This document shows, piece after piece, positions 1 through 11,585 of a DNA stretch of 64,000 bases. The position numbers and the translations under genes are program-made. This DNA comes from Macrocybe gigantea (taxonomy: Eukaryota > Basidiomycota > Agaricomycetes > Agaricales > Callistosporiaceae), in contig SJRY01000111.1 in NCBI GenBank assembly GCA_011319805.1, positions 124,001-188,000 of the forward strand, written 5' to 3'. Position 1 is the first letter of the stretch; every line of letters starts with the position of its first letter. The notes below the pieces were generated by a model. It was given only the letters and a program-made list of their open reading frames with translations, did no database searches and had not been told where the DNA came from.

Positions 1-944
1 CAAGCCATTGGGGAAGACTCCGCAATTCAGCTGGCCAAGTCACCCTCGGAACCACAGTTTCCTGAGAAAAACCGATCCCTTGGCGATCTTTTTCAGTGGA
101 TGTCGCAGAGACACACCAAGTCCGCTGACTGGAATGGTGAGACTGACTACGGACCCGCACCTCGTGAGGCGTGGGGAAAACAGCAACCTACAGAAGAAAA
201 CCCACCAGCTGATGGGGCAGGCGATTCAAATGAGCCTCCGGCAACTCTTATACAAGCGCTTACCAAACAGATTGTCGCTCGTTCCCTGTATTTCCTCACC
301 CACGACTCACCGGTTATTCGCGCCAGAATTCTGTCTCTATTGACTTCTGCTGTGCCGGTGCTTCGGAATCAGCTCTGTTGCCGTCCGTTCATACGGCATG
401 GCCGTTCATATTGAATCGCCTTGACGATCCTGAGCCTTTCGTTGTCAGCGCTGCAGCAGCCTTGATTGAGGCACTCGCTACCAACGTCGGCAGCTTCATG
501 TATAGACGTATCTGGGACGATGTGTGGCCCAAGCTACATGTGATGCTGGACAAACTCAACACTGCCGATTCGACAAGAGCGGTTATGCGAAGCAGATACA
601 GTACAGTTGGCGCCCAGACAGCCTACACGACATCTCACCGCATTTATAAATCAATCCTAAAAACCATGATCTCAACAGCGAAGGGTGTGCATCCGCACGA
701 ATCATCGGTCTGGCAAATGTTGCTGGACTTTCGGCGGTTCCTGCATATCGAGACTCACGAGGAGCTGCAGTCTTATGCGAGAGAGCTCTACAAGACAGTT
801 GGAGCTGCCAACCCCGATCCCGTGTGGCTGGTCCTAACATCGACTCTGAAAAGTAACCCATTTCCATCAATGGTATTCTTACAAGCCTCACAGTGGGACA
901 CCGAAGCAAATGTAAAGTTGCTACTTGCAAATCTTGACACATAA
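1..944 (+). CDS. TTI1: TTI1 (TELO2-interacting protein 1) homologue, C-terminal part
   Basis: This is the 3' end of a gene that begins left of the window. TTI1 is a HEAT-repeat scaffold that works with TEL2 and TTI2 to fold and stabilise PIKK kinases such as TOR and ATM. The visible helical-repeat segments (LYFLTHDSPVIRARILSLL, then PFVVSAAAALIEALATNVG, then WDDVWPKLHVML) match the TTI1 C-terminus as I know it. The reading frame changes near base 365: upstream the protein reads in frame 1 to VPVLR, downstream it continues ESALLPSVHTAWPF in frame 3. Adding one G to the GG at 365-366 joins them, and no intron fits in the gap. The stop is at 942-944. The assignment rests on recognised motifs only. 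Confidence 0.75.
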
Positions 945-966
945 AGCGAATGCATACGTTGAGTTA

Positions 967-2382
967 CTACGCCGGACACGAGATTTCCGGAAGATGGACC
1001 TTCCTGTCAGGATTAAATCTTCGAAGTTCGACCCCTGCCTGCTCGAAGAGCAGCGCTGACGCTTCATCGCTGCAAATGGCCCTTAGTGGAATAAGTAGGC
1101 GATAGACACGCCATACTGACACCTTGTAAGTCAAATTATAGACGACAGTTTTCACTCCCGTCTGAATGATCTTAACTGTACATCTCAAACAGGGACACCT
1201 GCAGGGCAGCATTTCAGTCCTGGAATCTAATAAGTTGCTTGGCGGTCACTGACGTGTTGCAGTATAATACTGCGTTGCCTGTGCGTTCCGGCCTGCTTCC
1301 AAGAGCGCGTTTTCCTCCGCGTGCAGACACACGCATTCATAGGGTATATACGATTGTTTGTCAGAGGTTCCGTTGCAATGCGGACACCCCCCTTCGTTGC
1401 AGTTCGCGAGACCGCGGGGTGTTCCGTTGTAGCTATTGGTGAGCCTCTGATGAACGTCTGCCCGGTTCGGGTTAATCGGCATGCATTTACCCAGTTGCAA
1501 CGACGCGATTTTCTCGACAAGTACTGCGCCCACGCGTCGCTTCATGCAGTTTGACCTCTGAGATGCAAGATAAGCGAGTGTCTATTTTCCATCAGTCTAT
1601 TAGCGCCGGAAACAGACATGTTGCTAGGATATTCACCATGAAATACGTGTCCCATCCGGGACGCAAGTTCTCTGGATCAGGCAGATTAAGCACTTGCAGA
1701 TGTGAATGTAGCTCAGCAACGCTCGAAAAATATTGTCAATCTGGATATTGATTAGGTCCGGCAGAGAAGGATTTGGCGCTTTCAAGGACGCAGACGGGAT
1801 AAAATTGAATCGTATACGATCGTCCTCCCTGACGAAGTCCTCTAAAGATAAAGACTTTCGTATGCTAGTTGAGCATGTTTAGATCGTCGCACATCCAGCG
1901 AAGAGACCGCGCTCGCCTCTTGGAACGCAAGTAGCGAGCGAACAACGGTGCATCGACATTAACAAGCATAAAGAACGGTCGCCTGACGAACAGGTCGACG
2001 ACAGGTTTTGCCGTCAGATCTTCTGTCACGAAGTTCATCTTCCAGTTTTTCGTAACATATGTTAGCGCGTCTTGGTATGATGAAAATTCGAATTTACGAC
2101 GATCGCGCGTCAGATGAGTTGGATAAGTTGAAGCGTCTATAGGGCGGAGTATTTCGGCACCAGCCGTCGTGTTAGTAGTACCATCCAAGTCATGAACATC
2201 TTGAAGACGTTCAATCTGTGATGAACTTTGCTTTCGCGCACTTAAGCCGACAAATAGGTTTACTATTCGCGGCATGCTCACCGGTCGGTTGATGTAGAGT
2301 GGTATAAATCGTTCCTTCTGCACGAGATATTGAAAGACAGTCGATTTCCCGAACATGGGGTACCGATGATGGCGATGAGCAT
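967..2382 (-). CDS. DCD1: Deoxycytidylate (dCMP) deaminase with N-terminal P-loop domain
   Basis: The enzyme deaminates dCMP to dUMP, feeding dTTP synthesis. The C-terminal deaminase domain shows the zinc ligands and proton-shuttle Glu (CLHAEENALLEAG, then CPCLRC) and the typical ending GVELRRF. The N-terminal half (MLIAIIGTPCSG...KSTVFQYLV) is the kinase-like P-loop region found in fungal DCD1 proteins. Introns that restore the family sequence lie at 1582-1636, 1199-1253 and 1070-1120; another, not resolved, must lie near 1860. Three places need one extra base: the CCC at 2348-2350 (inside the P-loop), the A run at 1726-1730, and the CC at 1288-1289. All are homopolymer positions, so I read the gene as intact with assembly errors rather than as a pseudogene. 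The ATG at 2380-2382 directly precedes the P-loop strand. Confidence 0.85.
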
Positions 2383-2553
2383 ATGTGAGGGACGTGAAAG
2401 ACTCGACACCAAACAAGCGACTCCGGATTGAGGACGTGCTCCAACGACAGCAGACAAAATAATCACTTGAAATGAAGCGACAACACTCGATACACTAAAT
2501 ATTATAACACTATGTCGTTGTCTCCAACGATATTCGTAACTTTCTGCGTTCTT

Positions 2554-3513
2554 TTACCGCCCTCTTGCCCCGACTCCTTCTCTCTTTCGCTGCCTCATAT
2601 CTTTTGGGGCCGTTGTACTCACTTGCTTGATGTGCGTAGGTTCGAAGAGCGGTTTAGATGCAGGAGCTAACCATGTAGCTGTCAAGGTTGGTATCATTTG
2701 CAAGTGGTGATCGAGCGCGGAAAGTTCAGAGATACCCATCTACACGTCAATCAGCGTGTCTGGCAAGGCAGATGAGGCCGGCAGATGACCTACTTCAAAT
2801 CCAATGACAGCGGCCCTTCTGATGCCCAGCGCCTGCGCTAGTGATGCTTCAGCGCCTTTCGGGAGAGGGACAAGCTTCAGTTTTTGCACGGGATTGGTAG
2901 AGTTGTACGCGGCGACCAAGTGCGGCAAATGGTCGAGCAACATCGGTGGATCGATGTCGGCCCGACAAGCCAATATTAATCCCAACTCTGATGACGTTGG
3001 ACTATCAGACACCGAGCCTTCGGAAGCAACATGTGTAATTCGAGCATTTCGTACTTGGGTCTCTAGTCGTTTTGTAACTTCATTAATCCCGGTGACGATA
3101 TTTTGCAAAACAATGGGACCAGGTTTTGATTCGGATGCTCGACCTCGGTTCTCTGGCTCTTCCGGCGGAGAAGGGATAATGCCAGGATCATTCGTTTTCA
3201 TTTTCTTCCGTTTCGTATCCCGTTGCTCTTGGCGTTTGCGTTTTCTTGAACTGAGCTGATAATCTGCTACACCATTTAACGCAGATATTGTCAGGGCCAG
3301 GACCGAATTCTGGATGTTGAGGGGCACAGATGGCCTGTGAAGTTAAAAAAAAAAAGATAAAAATTCCATGCTGTCCAAGAGAGAAGACTCATACCACTGG
3401 ATGCGAAATGGGTTCGATAGGACGCTTTTGAACACGACTTTTGTCTCCCCCGCATTCTTAGTCTTGGCTCTATTTGAACCATGAGTGTGGGTCCGAGCGA
3501 TCTTGTCAGACAT
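2554..3513 (-). CDS. POP3: RNase P/MRP subunit POP3-like protein
   Basis: The protein is a probable subunit of nuclear RNase P and RNase MRP, which process pre-tRNA and pre-rRNA. The N-terminus (MSDKIARTHTHGSNRAKTK, VVFKSVLSNPFRIQW), a lysine/arginine-rich stretch (RKRKRQEQRDTKRKK) and the C-terminal PTHIKQ...TTAPKDM motif match fungal Pop3. Two introns give a continuous reading: 3335-3394 (60 bases) and 2740-2793 (54 bases); the second joins AAVIGFE to MGISELSALDHHLQ and removes an apparent stop. The start at 3513 was chosen because Pop3 proteins begin close to the IARTHTH motif; an in-frame upstream extension to 3612 is possible. The gene is divergent from the arrestin-like gene at 3754. 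Confidence 0.75.
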
Positions 3514-3753
3514 GAGTTGAGGGTGGTGAAGGTGCAATGTGAAAGACGAACAAACACTCGCACCCACCATCATGTCGACTGGACTGGGCATCAACTTTGC
3601 CAACGAAAGCATCGTTCCAGATGGTAATCACAGTAATTTCTGCTGATTTTCTCTTTTACTACATTATATATGTCGTCCTGAAGAGGCCTTATAGACCATA
3701 GCCAACCTACAAGTCCGACAGCTTGTCTCTCTGGCGATTCGTTTCTGCAAGCG
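3514..3753. promoter_or_regulatory. Divergent promoter POP3 / arrestin-like gene
   Basis: 240 bases between opposite start codons. A TTACTACATTATATATG stretch near 3656-3671 is the most TATA-like part. No other site is recognised. Confidence 0.4.
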
Positions 3754-6311
3754 ATGAGTGGCTCGCCTTACGGTGCATCCAGTAGATCTGGGTTCCATAG
3801 ACCACGTACTTCGGTAGAAGCGCTGCCATCTACCAACGTCTCGGATTTGAAACCGCTGCCACCCATAACGAACACCGAGAGAGGAGGGCTAGCTCGGCAC
3901 GCAACGCTCCTCAGCACTGGAGCCACTCCAGGTCGGAACGCCCAAGAGCTTGGGACCATTCTTGGTGATGCACATTCGCGGTTGAAGGCAGATATGGCCA
4001 TTGCAGCCCATGGACGGGGAACATCTGATGTGAACGCCACAAGTACGGCCTTAGAACCCGCAAGGCCCTACGCACGCGTCGAGGTGGACATCAGGCTTTA
4101 CAATGGTATCTGTGTTCAAGGCGGGTTCCTCCAAGGTCATCTTGAAGTCACTGTCAAGGAACACACAGAAGATGAACCGCCTGTCCTCTTATCTGGAGGC
4201 AAAGTCAGAATAATCGGTTTTGAAAGTTTTTCCAACAAGAACGATCGCTACGTCTTCTACCAGTATTCAGCGCTATTTTCGGATGTTGTTCTATCTCCGA
4301 GGTCGATTACTTACGGTGATGAGGACGAGGAAGGATTTTCGGCAGCCATTGAAGGTCATCATCGGCTGCCGTTCTCAATGAGCGTCCCATTATCGCCAAA
4401 ATATGGGGTCCCAAAGGTATCCTGTTCGGCCGGCACATGGTGACGATACGCTATATTGTCATGGTGTAATTCAAAATTGACTAACATACGCGACTGAACC
4501 TGACGCTCCCTTCCAAGGTCCGTCAAGGTGAAAGCGGGTGTAATGGGCGATCGGTCTATCGCTTACTTTTATCGATACTGTGAAGTATGGCCGCGCCTCA
4601 ATCCTTCCATTATCCTGGCTCCGGAGCTAGAGCGGATTGAAAGATCGACGACGAAAGGATTCTTTCTTGGAGGCAGTGACAAAGTCAACTTAACTGCTTC
4701 CGTCCCTCGCTTGCACTGGATCGCTGGTCAACGGTGTTACGTGCATATCAAGATCTCGAACGGGACGAAGAAGAACATCAAGAAGATAACTTTGGGGTTG
4801 ATCCGTTCCATAGTTGTCTTCAAGCCTGACGCCGATCTCGATCCTTTAAATAATCGCTTCAATATCGACCCAGATGCATGCAGAACATCAACGTATAAAA
4901 AACAAGTCTCCGAATCAATCCTAACAGCGGATCAGCGTGGAAGCACCGGTTTTGTGAGCGCTAAAGGATGGTGGATGGGTGTTAATGCTGGCGAGACCTT
5001 AGAGTTTTGTCAGACCATTCTCTTACCAGTTCGTGAATCATCATCCATCTGATGCAGGCTACGCTGACGCGCCTACAGCCAGATGCACTTTCGGTAGTGA
5101 GAAGCAGATTCATTGAAATCGACTATCACGTCAAAGTATCTCTCAACATGGGAACTCTTTGGACGACAGAGATAAGCGTGTCTCTTCCTATTCGAATCGT
5201 TAGTTTCTTGTCAGTCGATCCACCCCCTAGCATCCCTTTTGCATGCAGACCTCAGGAACAGCTGTTTTCAAACAATACGAGCGTTACTCCTGATGTTGCC
5301 TCACAAGCTCATTGCGACGTCCGCCCCGGATTGGAACACATATTCTCCACTATACCTGAGGGTCTGCGCGATCACGGCGCATTGTCTTCTCTGTATGACG
5401 GTCATGGCGATCCGTACTCCTTCGTACGCGGGACAACGATGCGTGATTCTGATTGGGAAGAATATAACAACAGAGACACCACAGTGCTAGAGGACGACAC
5501 TGATGGGATAATTCAACAGGCTGTGGCTTCCGCAAGAATAGATGCTGATTATGCCGAGAATGCTCCTCGTTTCGCGGATCTTTATTATACGTCCGTCTCC
5601 GAAAATTTAGAGGATAATGCAGACCATCGTCAGACCGTGCTCCCCCGGAACGCGAATGACAAAGACTCCGACCTACCTCCTCGGCGGCCTAATGGTTCCA
5701 GACCTTTACGTGGTTATTCTACCTTCGCTCAGCGTGTCCATGAGAAGCTTCAGACGGCTGCTATACCACCGAAGCACCTGCGTAGTCTTTCAGACTCTTG
5801 CATTAGCGATGCCATACCCGAGACAGCGATGCATTTTTCGGCTGAGCCATTATTAGCAAGCATACACCCCGAGGGGCCCGCACAAAGCGAAGACTTCCTA
5901 GACGACATCCCGGATTATTATGCCAAAGTTGATCATCAAATTCCAGAAAGTTTTAATTCAGCGTCAACATTATCTCCAATCCCAGAATCGACAGCATCGC
6001 AATTCTCTCAAGCAGAGCATCCAATCGGTAAAGAAACGCCATCATTTCCTCAACTGCCATCTCCGCCCATTGCGCAAAGTCTGAAAAGCCTGCCCATACC
6101 ACCGTCAATGATATCGGACGACGATCCAATGCTGCAAAGACTACATTGGGAAGAATTGCACGACGAACAAAGCGAATATTCAACCTGTTCTCACAAGTCC
6201 ACGGACTCTAGTGCCAGGCCTCCGCTTGCAAAAGAGGATCATACATCAGCTACTTCTGTTAAGGACAAAATTCGACAGCTGGAAGAAAGGGTGAAAGCCT
6301 TTGAAAGCTAG
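3754..6311 (+). CDS. Arrestin-fold (S-antigen domain) protein
   Basis: Proteins of this fold act in fungi mostly as adaptors that bring ubiquitin ligases to membrane cargo; the exact partner here is unknown. After about 100 disordered residues an arrestin N-domain begins (ARVEVDIRLYNGICVQGGFLQGHL) and the C-domain follows (VNLTASVPRLHWIAGQRCYVHI, then FIEIDYHVKVSLNMG). The last 350 residues are Ser/Pro/Asp-rich and end in a short coiled coil (VKDKIRQLEERVKAF). Introns at 4466-4517 and 5029-5078 join the pieces. Between PLSPKYGVPK and ILFGRHMVTIRYIV one extra G is needed at 4416-4417 to keep the frame. No PPxY ubiquitin-ligase docking motif was noticed, but the tail was only scanned by eye. 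Confidence 0.8.
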
Positions 6312-6495
6312 ATCGCGTATATACCAGAGGAACAGTTGAATAGGGTATGTTGTACGACTTCGGGCTATGATACGTCACATTGTATCGATATTGTATGTTC
6401 GAAACAAATTATTGGATCATTCAATTTCCCATCGTAAGCTACTCATGAAGATTGGGCATGTCGGATTCGTAACTCAAAACCGAGGTTACGCAGTC

Positions 6496-8059
6496 TCAAC
6501 CCCCAAGCATCGCTAGTGCAGTCCTCAGTTCTTTTCGAGCCTGTTCAGCGTCTTCGTAATCGAGTGCACTGATAGCAAAACGACAGTGTTTCTGCACTTT
6601 AGCAATGGTCAATGGCGACAGCTCGAGTTCAGGAGGCGGAGGCTGTGGGATCGATGTGCGCGGAATGGAGGGTTGGGTGGGGATGACGGACGGGTGGCAC
6701 TGCATGAGTCGCAATATATTCCGACGGCAAGGCTGGCTGGGAAGGGAATGGCGGTGCGCTTGGTATCCAGTGCTGAAGCTCTGGCTGCGATAGTCCAGTG
6801 GGAACAAATCCAGGAGGCAATGAATTGATGTCTACACCTGGTGGTATGTTGCTCCCCAGACCAGAAATGTTATGCTGGGAGACCCATGCAGAGTCGCTCA
6901 TTGTGTCAGCCGTTGACGGTAGAGAGCTCAGGGTGCTGGCAGTTGTAGCGCTATCCGGTGCTGAAGGCGCAAAGTGCACCGATTTGCCAGTGGCTTCTGT
7001 ATCGTTTGTCTTCCCAGATTCGGGTATTTCGTATTCCTCAGGCTCCAAGCCATGAGGTTCAAGTTCCCCGCTAACCCATGCTGTTTTTCTTCTACCTTGG
7101 TGATGGGGAATTCCACTGTGTCCAAAGGTCTGGTCTTCTGAGGGTGGAAGCGAAGGCAGAGGACTCTCGAACTGATCAACGTGGGCAGTACCTGGCGTTG
7201 CCATAGTACTCCACCTATCTGGAGTTGTCTTTTCTAACTCTCCATCCGCGAATTCGCGATCTGCCAGGTCGAGACCCGGAGGAGCCCTTTGAAGCTGCGC
7301 ATCGGAGAGATGTGAAGCCTCTTCGTTGTGGGATGATGGCCGAGGAGGGGCGTCATCGGTGGTAGAAGTCGTTGAGGCTGATCTCGCATTGTAACAGAAT
7401 CCATATCAGCTTCTTCCTGATTCTGGGGCTTTGCGGGTCCAGGGATGGGCTTACGTCCTTCGCGGAAGGCCTTGGCGATGTCGGCTGCTTTCCACTTTGC
7501 ATATCGTATCTTCTCGTCGTTCTGGGGAAATTGACATAGGTTTAGTATGCGATGGATATGAAATACACAGCAAGGCTGATTACCGCCTCAGAAAGCTCAG
7601 ACTTGGGGAACACTTTCAGGACCTCGAGAAAGTTTGCCGCTGCGAGGAATTTCTTTGCCGTTGATCTAAGTAAAAGTTATGTTCGACGACCCGATAAAAA
7701 CCAGGAAAGATAGAATACTTAGTAGCGGCATCCTTGCGGTCTTCATTGTCCGCCAGGGCGAAGACTTTGAGAGCGAAACCTTCGACATAAGCAGCACTAA
7801 CGGACTCCACGTCGACGGCATCGTTTGGGCTTATGTCCTTCTTCAACTTCTCAAGGAAGCCCAAGAGGGCGAACAGGAAATCACGGGAGGTGGGGTCTTT
7901 GGCTTTGACGGAGATGCCCTGCTGTGCAGCATAGTATGCACACCAGTAGGCGACGACCGGATCCTGAGCCTTGACTTCTTCTGCTCGTTGAAGGTATGGC
8001 GATATCGATTTTAGCTCTGCAGAGACTGGAGGAAGACCTAGAGGGCGATTCGAGGCCAT
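6496..8059 (-). CDS. VTA1: Vacuolar protein sorting-associated protein VTA1
   Basis: VTA1 (LIP5) activates the AAA ATPase Vps4 that recycles ESCRT-III at the endosome. The N-terminal MIT-like tandem helices are clear (LKSISPYLQRAEEVKAQDP, VVAYWCAYYAAQQGI, DFLFALLGFLEKLKKDI) and the C-terminal helical pair that binds Vps4 closes the protein (IAKVQKHCRFAISALDYED, AEQARKELRTALAML). The centre is a long Pro/Ser-rich linker, as usual. The last intron is probably 6643-6691 (49 bases), which joins AVPP to PPPELELSPL and removes what looks like a frameshift. Further introns lie near 7530 and 7670-7720. The start is the ATG at 8057-8059. Confidence 0.85.
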
Positions 8060-8156
8060 AGCCGGTGTTCAGATGTATGTGTCAAGATCATGTTTCTTGC
8101 ATCATATCAAATCTGGTAATTATAATATTTGACACTAAAAGTACATTCCGGCATTA

Positions 8157-9258
8157 TTACTCTGGCGGAAGTTTGACATGAGATGCAAGCGAATCCGGAC
8201 TCTCAGTGACATGGAATTGCTGGCCATGGTCCAAGCTATCCAATATCAAGGAAGTGACTGCATTCCTTTTCTTGAGTGTAGGCGGCTCAATCCGTGAAAG
8301 CGACTTTGGGATGATGTCCTCCTGGCCGTTCGACGGTCCCGGCTCGCTTCCGCTCGGTATGGTGGCTAGATGTGGTCTCTGAACAGCACCTTTGGTTCCT
8401 GGCTGTCTTGGAGGCACCGACTTCTGACTAAGAGGGGTTGCTGTTCCCGGCGTCGCAGAGCTTTGTCGGGATGACGCTTTGCCAAAATCAACGTTGGGAG
8501 CTTGAAGGGCATGGAACTCGGTGAGAGCTTTGGAGAGTTGGTCCAGCTAAGCAAACGCCGACCAATGTCAGTAGCAAATTCGGCGGTAATAGAGGACTTT
8601 CAAAGTCACCTTATCCATGACTTCATTTATAGACTCTTTTCGTCCTTCGAATTGGTCAGTCAGTCTTGCAAATTCTTCTTCCCTGATTCGAGTGGTCTCT
8701 TCTTCTTCGTCTCGTTCAATTCCGACCGCTTCTTCGTCGGCCTCGGATGATTGAACGTCTCTTTTGGTCGGCTGTGTTCCAGGTCAGAATCACGAACAAC
8801 AGTCAGAAAAAAAATGAGATTACCGCGTCGGATTTGCGTCTTCCCTTTCCTCTGCCCTTCGCTGCGCCTTTGGACTTGAGATCACTTGGGCCAACGCCCT
8901 CCATGTCGAGGTGCATTTTTGCTACCTCGTTCTGGAGTTCCAATACTCGAGATAGATGGTGCCAGAGGGTCTCCCTGTTCGAGTTATCTGCTTGTGCATA
9001 GGGGCTGGACGAGTTCTGAGGAGGTGTGTCCTTCTTGAGCGGTGGTGAATTCAAGACTGCAATGGAAGAGCCATCAAAAGGGTCGTATAGCCACTGCTTC
9101 GACAGAGAGGCGTTGTTTGAGGATGGGTACGAGGCAGGAGTGACGCTGGATCCTTGGATGGATTCGACGTTATCACGCCTCTGAAAATGAGAGAGAACGG
9201 CGTCGTGTGGGGTCGAGAATGAGAGGACCGGCTCAGCAGTGTCGCGGTTGTCCGACAT
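8157..9258 (-). CDS. Unrecognised coiled-coil protein
   Basis: I do not recognise a family. The first exon encodes a Ser-rich region, then a helix (LWHHLSRVLELQNEVAKMHLD) and a basic stretch (KGRGKGRRK). A middle exon (about 8600-8755) is strongly acidic and helical (EADEEAVGIERDEEEETTRI, then EEEFARLTDQFEGRKESIN), which suggests a coiled coil. The last exon is Pro/Ser-rich (TPGTATPLSQKSVPPRQPG). Introns separate the three parts near 8760-8815 and 8545-8600. The ATG at 9256-9258 is the first in frame. It stands between VTA1 and the acetylesterase pair and has no visible functional link to either. Confidence 0.6.
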
Positions 9259-9323
9259 CAAAGCATGATCGTGTTTACATGAAACTATTCAGTACTGCAG
9301 TAAGTTATGTACTACACACATCG

Positions 9324-10243
9324 TCAAAGGCAACCATCTGCACGTCGCCACTGTCAGTCGCTGCGCTTCACAAGAAATCCGTCAACAACTCACTAGGAAC
9401 GGCCTGCCCAGCCGCGTTTACCTTGCTCTTTAGCCCACTTGAGCCGCAAAGCAAACCTCTCACGAACGCTTGCGCAACCACAAGAGCACCCGCCACATTC
9501 GTATGAAGGTGATCATTTGGATAGAACGTCGTCGTCGTCGTCTGACCCAGCTTGTTATAGGCCTGGGCCGTGTAATCAAAGTGATCAACGTAAACGATAT
9601 TTCTGCGGGTGCCAATGCTCTGTGCGTAGGTGACGAAACGACCACCAGGCGCAATCATTCCTCCGGCCCAAATGTTATCAGGCGTCAAGGAGGATATGAT
9701 GGGTGTCGCTCCCTTTGCGAGCAGCGAAGCTACTGCATTCTCGATGTAGTACGCGAAGCTATGGATCAGGATCTGTGTTCCGCTGGTGCAAGACGCGTCA
9801 GAGGGATATCGAGAGGTTGCAGAGAGGTGTGTACTTGGCCGTGGTGACTACGCTCGTTATGTTGTAATCGTCTCCTACAGCATCCTGCTTCCCATGGTCG
9901 GTAGCGCCCGAAGTCGCGTCATTGTGGCCAAACTCGATTACGACGAAATCGCCGCTTTTGGCTGCATTGATAATGGTCGTAAACCTGCCATGTTCGCTGT
10001 ATGATCTTGCACTCTCTCCTCCGACGGCGTTGTTAACCACCGGAATTGTCAGGTATTGTTCCAGAAAGACGCCCCATCCTGATCTAGGTAAATCAGGGCG
10101 TCCACTCATGGAGGATCTCTGGTTTTACCTTGTGTGCCCGATCCACCTCCACCGGATGCCGTCGTCGAGTCCCCAGCCAGGTAGACCGTTTGTGCCCAAC
10201 CGCCGATGATAAATAAAACCAGGAACGGGATAACTGGCAGCAT
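9324..10243 (-). CDS. Rhamnogalacturonan acetylesterase-like SGNH hydrolase (copy 1)
   Basis: A secreted esterase that removes acetyl groups from pectin rhamnogalacturonan (family CE12 type). It has a signal peptide (MLPVIPFLVLFIIGGWAQ), the SGNH block I with nucleophile Ser (VYLAGDSTT), block III (EFGHND) and block V with the catalytic Asp and His (FYPNDHLHTN). The coding part is split in at least four; the last exon is only 14 bases (9324-9337), after a 56-base intron (9338-9393), and gives the ending QAVPNGCL. An alternative in-frame start at 10288 would put residues before the signal peptide, so 10243 is preferred. It is a tandem paralogue of the next gene. Confidence 0.85.
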
Positions 10244-10465
10244 GATTTGGCCCGCAAAAAGCTGGTTCCGCTTTTCTTGCGGTCGCATCTTCTTATATTC
10301 CGTTTTCAGTATGAAACCGGACCGCTTTCAGTTCTAGGTGGGCCGGAGATTCGCCACGAAACTGTAGCCTATTCATGTGCCCCTTTGCATTTCTGGAAAG
10401 AAGCTACGCGGACACATTGCTCGTAATCAGGCATAATATAGACACCGACATCCTCTTTTTCCACA

Positions 10466-11390
10466 TCATATGCAGCCGTCTGAGTCGCCATTCTAGTGAG
10501 TATCGCGCAGCATTGTTCTAAGATCGCGTGCTTACTTGGTACTGCCTGCCCTGCAGAATTGACCTTACTCTTCAGAGAGCTGGACCCGCATAACAACCCC
10601 TTGACGAAAGCTTGAGCAACAACGTTTGCTCCTGCCGGCGATGTATGTGTGTGATCGATCGGGTAGAATGTTGTCGTCGTAGTCTCTCCGAGTCTGTTGT
10701 AAGCTTGCGCTACATACGCGTAGTGGTCAACGTAAGTCACGCCGGTGCGGCTGGCACTGATTTGCGCGTAGCCAACAAATCTCGGTCCTGCCGCTATAAC
10801 TCCTCCGGACCAAATATTGCTTGGGGTCTGGGAAGAGACGATTGGGATGGCGCCTTTTGCTTTGAAAGCGTTCACTGCGTTTTGGATATAATAAGGGAAG
10901 GTGTGTATTAGGATCTGTGTGCCGCTGCATCATATAAGTGATGACATGTCATTTTGAGAAACAGATCTAAATTTTACTTCGCTGCGGTTACGATTGCCGT
11001 GGTATCGTATCCGTCGCCGATAGCGCATTGCCTTCCATTATCAGGGTTGGCGGTACCGTCGTTGTGGCCGAATTCGATGATTACATAGTCGCCAGATTTG
11101 ACAGTGTTGGCCAGACTCGCGAAACGACCTTCATCTGTATAGGACCGGGAGGATCTACCAGCGACCGCGTTATTGACAACGGGTATGGTCAGATACTGGG
11201 CCAAGTACTGGCCCCATCCTGAGAGCATCGCCATAAGTCGTGTCGAAAACCTGGACTTGTTCCACTTACCGTCAGTGCCAGATCCTCCACCTCCCCTAGC
11301 CATGGTGGAATCACCAGCTAAATAGACCGTCTGCGCGTGAATCGTAACAGCGGCGGAAATTGACAACAAGCCTCCAAAGTTAAGCCACAT
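10466..11390 (-). CDS. Rhamnogalacturonan acetylesterase-like SGNH hydrolase (copy 2)
   Basis: Paralogue of the preceding gene in the same orientation, about 220 bases upstream of it. The signal peptide is [20 protein letters not shown]. The SGNH blocks are VYLAGDSTM (Ser), VIIEFGHND (block III) and [10 protein letters not shown] (Asp/His). The gene ends with the same structure as copy 1: a 56-base intron (10480-10535) followed by a 14-base last exon (10466-10479), giving QAVPNGCI. Without that splice the frame would run on through unrelated residues to 10369. The shared exon structure and sequence show a fairly recent duplication. The likely role is pectin breakdown outside the cell. Confidence 0.85.
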
Positions 11391-11585
11391 CTCAAGGTCA
11401 GTGGGCTGCTAGTCAAGTCTGCAACTATTAAAGGTGTAAAACGCTTCGGTACGCGCGCCCGGGCCGCTCTTAGCGCGACGGAAAAACAGGATTCATGATT
11501 GATTTCTCTGATATTTCGGAAATTGCAGCCGCGGTCATGCGATACTGTGCGACTGGACGCAATAAGGTGTTGGGGACATAAAATT

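Noticed and set aside
967..2382. dCMP deaminase as a pseudogene
   Set aside because: Three frame changes, but all are single-base losses in homopolymers and every catalytic motif and splice site is intact.
6643..6691. Frameshift in VTA1
   Set aside because: A 49-base GT-AG intron restores the family C-terminus exactly.
9324..11390. Pectin-degradation gene cluster
   Set aside because: Only the two tandem esterases fit; neighbours are housekeeping genes, so this is a local duplication.
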